From contig CAXFIU010000040.1 in NCBI GenBank assembly GCA_964003245.1, positions 1-11,977 of the forward strand: DNA of 11,977 nt, in the 5' to 3' direction. A program made the position numbers and the translations under genes. Origin of the DNA: MGIIb-O2 sp964003245 (GTDB taxonomy: Archaea; Thermoplasmatota; Poseidoniia; Poseidoniales; Thalassarchaeaceae). The notes under the pieces are model-generated. The model was not told the DNA's origin. It searched no databases and worked only from the letters and a program-made list of their open reading frames with translations. Below, one piece after another: positions 7,258-11,977 of this stretch. Numbering within the stretch: the stretch's first letter is position 1; every line of letters starts with the position of its first letter.

Positions 7258-9429
7258 ATGCTCAGCGACACTGAGAGAGGTATTCTTTCTCGTCTTTCAG
7301 AGTTCAGTGAGGAAATAGAAGGCAGTAGGGATGCCCCTCGAGCACTTTCATTACCCGGTCTTGCCGATTCTCTTGGGCTTGTTCGATCCTCACTGCATAA
7401 GCCATTAACTAAACTTGAAGAAGAAGGACTAGTATTTACTCGAATTGCTCATGTAATTGGAGGGGGTTCTCGGAAAAGGACCGTTGTTCATATCACCTCT
7501 CTTGGTAGAAAGAAAGTGAGTACTTTTGAGAATATTTTTCAAATCAAATCTGGTAAATCTTTCGGACAAGTCCCTGAACCATCTAGATTATTTGGTAGAG
7601 AAATTGATAAAAATAATTTAACTAAATTGATTATTAATGGAAGTACTATTTTTCTGACCGGATTACCAGGGATTGGTAAAACAAGTCTTGTTCGAAATCT
7701 GATTCCAGAAATAATTGATTCAGGTTGGACAGTAAGGTGGGCTACTTGTTATTCGAATACAGATATCTCAGATATTGCTTTCCAGTGGACTGAGAAAAAA
7801 TCTTTACGCGATATATCTGCTTTAACATCATACTGTGGTAAAAATAAGAATTTACTAATAATTGATGAAATCCAAGAAGTCCATCCTAGGCATATTGAAT
7901 CTATAGGAAAATTGCTGAATCAGATAAAAGATAGTCGAGCAGCGGTATTAGTAATAGTTCGCTCACCAAATCCTTTCAATTACATAAAAGGATTTTCTGA
8001 ATATCGTTTATTGGGATTAAATGAAAATGATGGAAAAAATCTTCTACCCAATGAAATAGGTGAAGAGAAGGCATCAGAGATTGTTACAGCATTGGGGGGG
8101 CATCCTCTTGCATTACATCTTTGGAGTCCTGAAAGTGAATTGCCTGCAGAAGTTGAGGCGGTTCAGGAGTTTGTAGAATCTAATGTAATTAGTAAATTGA
8201 CTAAGGATGGCCTTTCAACATTAGATGAGTTAAGTTTGAGTCCTATCCCTCTTGAGGAAAATGAAATTTATGATTCTAATGGGATAGGTGAATTAGATGA
8301 ATCAGCAATTCTACGTTGGTTTGAACAAAAATCAGAACCTCATCATCTAATTAGAAATGTTCGTCGTTCTTTGTGGTCCGAAAAAGAGAGAAAAGAAATG
8401 CATCAAAAAGCGGCAAATTATTGGTCTGAAATAGATAGTGAGAAAGCTCTTTGGATTGAAACATACCATAAAATTAATTCTAATGATTTCGAAACTTCTT
8501 TGCTTATCGATAAAATTTCAGCAATTTCTCAAGAAAATAGCGCTACAGCCGCACTATTAATTGAGGACGCAATAAAATTTGAAGATACTGATAATCTACG
8601 TATAAAAGCAGTAGATATTGCATTTGAAAGAGCTGAATATGAGATTATTGAGAATCATCTTTCTATGATTGATGATAGCCCCCAAAAGAATCTTCGAATG
8701 GCTAGATTATTCAGAATTAATGGCGATATTGATTCGGCAATAAAATTAGAAGATACATGTTTATCATTATTATCTCCGGCAGAGAAGATTAGATTCAGAA
8801 TTTCTATGTTGGTGAGAAGATTTGATGATAGAATTCCTAGAAAAATAGACAAATATCTAGCAGAAGAGATTCTTACAGAGATTCATAGTCTAGATTTTCA
8901 GGAGATATCCGATACTGATCGTTTTACTGCCGAACTAACATTAAATTTGTTGAAACATTCTATTGCGCTAGAAATTTCTAATATGACTCTTGCATCACAA
9001 TCAAGATCGGAGTTAGAAATTATACTTTCAGATAATGAGGAACATCTATTGATGCTTGATCTAAGGGCAAGGTTAGCAATTTCCAGTTCTTCTGAATTGT
9101 CTGATTTAACTTTAGATTCTGTACGTTCCTTTATCGAAGATTGTTCTGATCAATTAAAGAAGATTAGTATGATTCATTCAGCATTAGAAGTTACAAAACC
9201 TAATTTCCCTGATTGGTTGATAGAATCTCATGATAGATTATTTCAAAATCCATTGAGAGAAGATTTAGCAGCATATCGAAGAATGAGTGCTCAATGTTGG
9301 TATTGGAGAGGAGTAATACATCCAACCTATCGCTTATCATATTGGCAGGAAGCAATACATCGTTTCCGTGCTGCTGAATGCACCCAAGCAGCAAATGAGT
9401 TATTAGAAGAACTGACTAAGTCAATATGA
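7258..9429 (+). CDS. Winged-helix STAND NTPase regulator with helical-repeat C-terminus
   Basis: This 723-aa protein probably acts as an ATP-dependent switch linking DNA binding to ligand or partner sensing. Residues 1-90 form a winged-helix domain: helices around LPGLADSLGLVRSSLHKPL (32-50), EEEGLV (54-59), and a basic beta wing with HVIGGGSRKR (65-74) and HITSLGRK (78-85). FGRE (112-115) opens a STAND-type P-loop NTPase with Walker A GLPGIGKT (135-142), Walker B LLIIDE (199-204), a sensor-1 like VIVRSP (232-237) and GHPLALHLW (281-289, the GxP motif). About 305-405 resembles the winged helix that follows the NTPase in STAND proteins, with a typical H-x-x-AA-x-YW (400-407). The rest (about 410-723) is all-helical, probably TPR-like repeats for sensing or oligomerisation. 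The layout recalls MalT-like regulators with the DNA-binding part moved to the N-terminus. It is cytosolic. Its target is unknown; the divergent uvrC and its own promoter are candidates. Its stop abuts the stop of the convergent RAM gene. Confidence 0.87.
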   Translation: MLSDTERGILSRLSEFSEEIEGSRDAPRALSLPGLADSLGLVRSSLHKPLTKLEEEGLVFTRIAHVIGGGSRKRTVVHITSLGRKKVSTFENIFQIKSGKSFGQVPEPSRLFGREIDKNNLTKLIINGSTIFLTGLPGIGKTSLVRNLIPEIIDSGWTVRWATCYSNTDISDIAFQWTEKKSLRDISALTSYCGKNKNLLIIDEIQEVHPRHIESIGKLLNQIKDSRAAVLVIVRSPNPFNYIKGFSEYRLLGLNENDGKNLLPNEIGEEKASEIVTALGGHPLALHLWSPESELPAEVEAVQEFVESNVISKLTKDGLSTLDELSLSPIPLEENEIYDSNGIGELDESAILRWFEQKSEPHHLIRNVRRSLWSEKERKEMHQKAANYWSEIDSEKALWIETYHKINSNDFETSLLIDKISAISQENSATAALLIEDAIKFEDTDNLRIKAVDIAFERAEYEIIENHLSMIDDSPQKNLRMARLFRINGDIDSAIKLEDTCLSLLSPAEKIRFRISMLVRRFDDRIPRKIDKYLAEEILTEIHSLDFQEISDTDRFTAELTLNLLKHSIALEISNMTLASQSRSELEIILSDNEEHLLMLDLRARLAISSSSELSDLTLDSVRSFIEDCSDQLKKISMIHSALEVTKPNFPDWLIESHDRLFQNPLREDLAAYRRMSAQCWYWRGVIHPTYRLSYWQEAIHRFRAAECTQAANELLEELTKSI

Positions 9430-9433
9430 CTAA
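9413..9433. repeat. Small palindrome and direct repeat of TGACT over a convergent stop-stop junction
   Basis: TGACT-A-AGTCA (9413-9423) is an odd-centred perfect palindrome, and TGACTAA recurs at 9427-9433, so the unit appears three times, two direct and one inverted. The last copy contains the TGA stop of the STAND regulator and overlaps the TAG stop of the facing RAM gene. It might help end transcription from either side, but the stem is only 5 bp, so function is doubtful. Confidence 0.3.
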
Positions 9434-9663
9434 ATCTCAGCTCCAATCAGTGTCCTCGTTTCATAAATCCCTTCAACTGCACGGATTTCTTGTACAATAC
9501 AATGAGTCAATTCAGACTCACTTTCCGCTTCTACCTTGACGAACAGGTCATGGTTTCCAAAGACTATCCATTGGCCTTTAACACAATCAATTTTACTAAC
9601 CTCTTCTCGAACTCGGATTTCACAACCAGGCTCTGTTGTTATCAGAATAAATCCTACAGCCAC
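9430..9663 (-). CDS. Stand-alone RAM (Lrp/AsnC effector-binding) domain protein, second gene of pair
   Basis: This 77-aa protein consists of a single RAM domain, the alpha-beta sandwich that binds amino acids or other small molecules in Lrp/AsnC regulators, with no helix-turn-helix. The opening beta strand is FILITTEPG (5-13), followed by a helix with EIRVREEVSKI (15-25). GNHDLFVKV (36-44) matches the family G-x-[YH]-D-[LF] strand, and the domain ends with the helix before EGIYETRTLIG (64-74), the last strand. Members of this family usually form dimers and higher oligomers through this domain. It is the downstream gene of a two-gene operon, 2 nt after its paralogue, and ungapped alignment gives 21 of 77 identities. 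It may sense a metabolite, partner with full-length Lrp proteins, or form mixed oligomers with its neighbour. Its stop codon abuts the stop of the STAND regulator. Confidence 0.88.
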   Translation of the reverse strand: MAVGFILITTEPGCEIRVREEVSKIDCVKGQWIVFGNHDLFVKVEAESESELTHCIVQEIRAVEGIYETRTLIGAEI

Positions 9664-9665
9664 TT

Positions 9666-9899
9666 TTATGCCTCCACTGCTATCAGAGTCTCAGTTTTTT
9701 GTACTCCAGAAATTGAACGCATATTACCAATAAGAATTTTCGCCATTTCTTTTTCATCTTCAAAATCAATCCTTGCTACAAGATCATATTCTCCATATGC
9801 TACATGGGTCTCACTCACGCCTTCAATTTCTAATAGCGCAAGGTATACTTCTAACTCTCTTTGCGGCTGACATTTGAATAATACAAAGGCCGTACTCAT
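9666..9899 (-). CDS. Stand-alone RAM (Lrp/AsnC effector-binding) domain protein, first gene of pair
   Basis: This is another single-domain RAM protein without a DNA-binding part. It shows beta strand AFVLFKCQP (4-12), helix ELEVYLALLEIEGV (15-28), the signature GEYDLVARI (36-44), the second helix (about 49-60), and closing strand SGVQKTETLIAVE (64-76). The frame opens earlier, at 9914 and 9911 (MMGIV...). I chose the ATG at 9899 because from there it aligns without gaps to its paralogue: both are then exactly 77 aa and both begin M-x-x-[GA]-F-[IV]-L. GGGG also lies just upstream of 9899. A leaderless start at 9911 or 9914 remains possible, because a TATA-like box sits about 25 nt above it. 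It is the promoter-proximal gene of the pair and divergent from the beta-helix protein. The ligand is unknown. Confidence 0.87.
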   Translation of the reverse strand: MSTAFVLFKCQPQRELEVYLALLEIEGVSETHVAYGEYDLVARIDFEDEKEMAKILIGNMRSISGVQKTETLIAVEA

Positions 9900-9931
9900 T
9901 ACTATCCCCATCATTCACGCGCTGTGTTACG

Positions 9932-9941
9932 CTTTATTATG
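9932..9941 (-). promoter_or_regulatory. TATA-like box of the RAM-domain operon
   Basis: On the minus strand this reads CATAATAAAG, centred about 25 nt upstream of the ATGs at 9914/9911 and about 37 nt upstream of 9899. Transcription would therefore start near 9910, giving either a leaderless mRNA for the long form or an 11-nt leader for the preferred start. A second AT-rich patch (about 9950-9960) is a weaker candidate. Confidence 0.4.
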
Positions 9942-9984
9942 ACTCGTTTTCTATATTCTATATCTAGACCCATTTGTCCACCAC

Positions 9985-9993
9985 AGATATATG
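9985..9993 (+). promoter_or_regulatory. TATA-like box of the beta-helix protein gene
   Basis: AGATATATG on the plus strand is centred about 26 nt before the ATG at 10015, the standard archaeal TATA-to-start distance. It predicts transcription beginning at or next to the start codon (leaderless mRNA). The in-frame TAG at 10009 and the absence of a Shine-Dalgarno support 10015 as the start. Confidence 0.5.
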
Positions 9994-10014
9994 GTGTTGC
10001 ACGGCCGTTAGTCT

Positions 10015-11977
10015 ATGCTCGCCCCCCATTCTCATGACTCTAGGCGTGCAATTTTTCTGGTTTCTATTCTTTTATTGTCTTCTGTTTTCTTCGCTCCAAT
10101 GATTTCTTTAGCTTCTTCTTCTAAATCAACAACTGTTTGGAATGGTACGGTAAATTTAGTCGATGGTTACACAGTAGAAAGTGGAGAAATATTGATTGTA
10201 GAGGCAGGGACTCAAATCAATTTAGGGGACGATAAAGATATTTTAGTCGCTGGGAGAATGACGGTACAAGGCACATCATCTTCACCAGTGATTCTGAATT
10301 CGATAATGGGTAATCATGATGGATTAATTTTCAACTCATCTAGCAATGGTCTAGGGTCAAAGATAGATAATCTAACTATCAGAAATTCTGAATATGGAGT
10401 TACTATTTATGGTAGTAATCCCACAATCAATAATTTAAGGGTTGAAAATGCGGATTTAGTTGCAATCGATCTTTTTGATTCTGCTTCTCCTAGAATTAAT
10501 GATTTAATAATTGAAGGAGGGGGTCAAGATATTCCTCTAAATACAAATTGGAGAAAAGGTATTGGTCTATCGGTAGGTGCATCATCAAGTCCCATTGTAA
10601 ATGGAGCAATTATCAATGATTTAGTAACCCGTGGTTTGAATTATTGGGGCAATTCTGGAGGGATTATTAGCAATCTTCATGTTAGCAATATTAGTGGAGC
10701 TACGACTTCTATAGCTGCAGGGATTTGGGTTGAAGACTCATTGCCATTGATCACTGACTCCAGTGTCACACGTTCAGATAATGGAATTTATGTTAGACAT
10801 ATTACGCAGGGATGGAATACAAGGCCCACATTCTCTAATGTTGTCGTTGAAGATAGCCAATATCGTGGTGTTATGGTTGAACAATATAATCATAGTCAAT
10901 TTTCTAACCTTCCAATGAATGCAGTTTTTACAAATTTGGTAATTAGAGGTACAGGAGGATCTGATGCAAAGACTCCAGGGCTTGGTATTGCAGCACTAGA
11001 TGTGAATACTAGTGGAATAAGAATTGAAGGTGGATTAATTGAGAATAATCCAGTAGTTGGATTTAGGGCATATATGATTGATTCTTCCATGGTAGTTAAC
11101 AATTTAACATTATTAGACAATGGAGAAAATGGATTTTCAGTGCCTTTTAACGATAGAGCAGGACTATTCTGGCGATCATCTAATTGGGGGACTTCTGGCC
11201 CTCCAACTTTGAACAATTTAGTTGTTAGGAATTCTTCTGGTTCGGGTGTTTTATTATGGAAAGGTGGAGTTCAAGGGTCTAATTGGAATATCTCTGATAA
11301 TGGCGCTAGTGGAGTTGATTTCAGAGAATTTCATCCTGATGTAAATGCTGTTCATAGTTTCAATAATACTGGTCATGGAATATCTGTTAAAGATTCTAGT
11401 AATGTTGAGTTGGAATATATCGTTACTTCAGGAAATGGAATTAATAGCCTATCATCCAGTTTAGGTTCAGGGTTCTACTTCGAGGAATCTAATGATGTAG
11501 TAAGTGGAGGTAAGAATGTTTCTTGCTATATGTGTTCTAGTTTCAATGATGAATGGGGCGTTACAGTCAGAGATAGTATTGATTTACAACTAATAGATTT
11601 AACAATACTGAACTCAACACAATTCCCTTCATTAGATATTGATAATGAAGGAGTTTCTCATCAAGGAAAAGTAATTTTGAATAATGTTTCGATAGAACAG
11701 ACATGTAGTACAGTTCCAAGTGAATACTGTAATACCGATGAAACTATCTTATTGAAAAATGTCGATGCAGAAATTAATTCTTTGTATCTATCAACTGAGG
11801 GTTGTGGATTCTATTGGTCGGCTAAAGGTGATTTGATTTCTTACATTAATGATTCCTATATCTACCAAGATCCAGAATGTATGGTTGGAGATACATTCGC
11901 TTGGCAATTAGAAGATCATACTCAATTAGAGGGTATTAATTTAGATTTATCAAATGCTCCAACCAGTCTTAAGAATA
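10015..11977 (+). CDS. Exported right-handed parallel beta-helix protein, 3'-truncated
   Basis: The frame is open from the ATG at 10015 to the window edge (654 complete codons); an in-frame stop lies at 10009. The signal peptide has an n-region with SRR (9-11), a hydrophobic core (12-33) and a likely cleavage near SLA (31-33). From about residue 41 there is a VNLVDGYTVESGEILIVEAG-type entry, seen at the start of many beta-helix proteins, followed by many short turns of about 20-25 residues rich in N, G, I and V, such as NLTIRNSEYGV and GLIENNPVVGF. This is the parallel beta-helix (PbH1, NosD/pectate-lyase-like) pattern. Six Cys lie late in the sequence (504, 507, 564, 572, 597, 622). The protein is probably extracellular or surface-attached, perhaps a polysaccharide-binding or -degrading protein or an adhesin. 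No catalytic residues can be assigned, and any C-terminal anchor lies beyond the window. Confidence 0.85.
   Translation, partial: MLAPHSHDSRRAIFLVSILLLSSVFFAPMISLASSSKSTTVWNGTVNLVDGYTVESGEILIVEAGTQINLGDDKDILVAGRMTVQGTSSSPVILNSIMGNHDGLIFNSSSNGLGSKIDNLTIRNSEYGVTIYGSNPTINNLRVENADLVAIDLFDSASPRINDLIIEGGGQDIPLNTNWRKGIGLSVGASSSPIVNGAIINDLVTRGLNYWGNSGGIISNLHVSNISGATTSIAAGIWVEDSLPLITDSSVTRSDNGIYVRHITQGWNTRPTFSNVVVEDSQYRGVMVEQYNHSQFSNLPMNAVFTNLVIRGTGGSDAKTPGLGIAALDVNTSGIRIEGGLIENNPVVGFRAYMIDSSMVVNNLTLLDNGENGFSVPFNDRAGLFWRSSNWGTSGPPTLNNLVVRNSSGSGVLLWKGGVQGSNWNISDNGASGVDFREFHPDVNAVHSFNNTGHGISVKDSSNVELEYIVTSGNGINSLSSSLGSGFYFEESNDVVSGGKNVSCYMCSSFNDEWGVTVRDSIDLQLIDLTILNSTQFPSLDIDNEGVSHQGKVILNNVSIEQTCSTVPSEYCNTDETILLKNVDAEINSLYLSTEGCGFYWSAKGDLISYINDSYIYQDPECMVGDTFAWQLEDHTQLEGINLDLSNAPTSLKN

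Noticed and set aside
9490..9870. Plus-strand frame of 126 codons across the RAM genes
   Set aside because: It is antisense to two clear RAM-domain genes and has no recognisable features or start signal.
10099..10101. ATG as alternative start of the beta-helix protein
   Set aside because: Starting here would remove the signal peptide, whereas the ATG at 10015 gives a full signal and has a TATA box at the right distance.
10896..11216. Minus-strand frame of 106 codons
   Set aside because: It is antisense to the beta-helix protein; the plus-strand frame is continuous and carries the beta-helix pattern.

Overview
The window looks like chromosomal DNA from a planktonic, AT-rich euryarchaeon. The best guess is Marine Group II/III (Candidatus Poseidoniia), but the clade is an inference. 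The archaeal assignment rests on a Taw2/TYW2 wybutosine enzyme (archaea and eukaryotes only), two stand-alone RAM-domain (Lrp/AsnC effector) proteins, a wHTH-STAND ATPase of archaeal type, and TATA-like boxes about 25 nt upstream of start codons with little or no 5' leader. A bacterial-type UvrC is compatible, since some euryarchaea carry one. I see no mobile element, phage gene, CRISPR array, tRNA or rRNA.

Layout from left to right: (1) 1-1465, minus strand, a 3'-truncated lipoprotein serine hydrolase of the S15/CocE type; (2) 1536-2435, minus, taw2; (3) 2497-5475, plus, a 992-aa secreted, Cys-containing, single-pass membrane protein of unknown function; (4) 5478-7202, minus, uvrC; (5) 7258-9429, plus, a 723-aa regulator with an N-terminal winged helix, a STAND NTPase and a helical C-terminus; (6) 9899-9430, minus, a two-gene operon of 77-aa RAM-domain paralogues; (7) 10015 to the right edge, plus, an exported right-handed beta-helix protein that runs off the window.

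The genes are packed very tightly. Two convergent pairs have 2 and 0 nt between stop codons. The three divergent intergenic regions are 55-115 bp. Three gene products are exported (lipoprotein hydrolase, membrane-anchored Cys protein, beta-helix protein), which fits a heterotrophic archaeon degrading protein or polymer at its surface. The other four loci are information or regulatory genes (tRNA modification, nucleotide excision repair, STAND regulator, small-molecule-sensing RAM proteins).

No obviously new multi-gene system is visible. The points most worth a second look are the cluster of CTCGAG sites around the uvrC/STAND divergent promoter, the matched pair of RAM proteins convergent with the STAND regulator, and the internally repetitive 992-aa surface protein.
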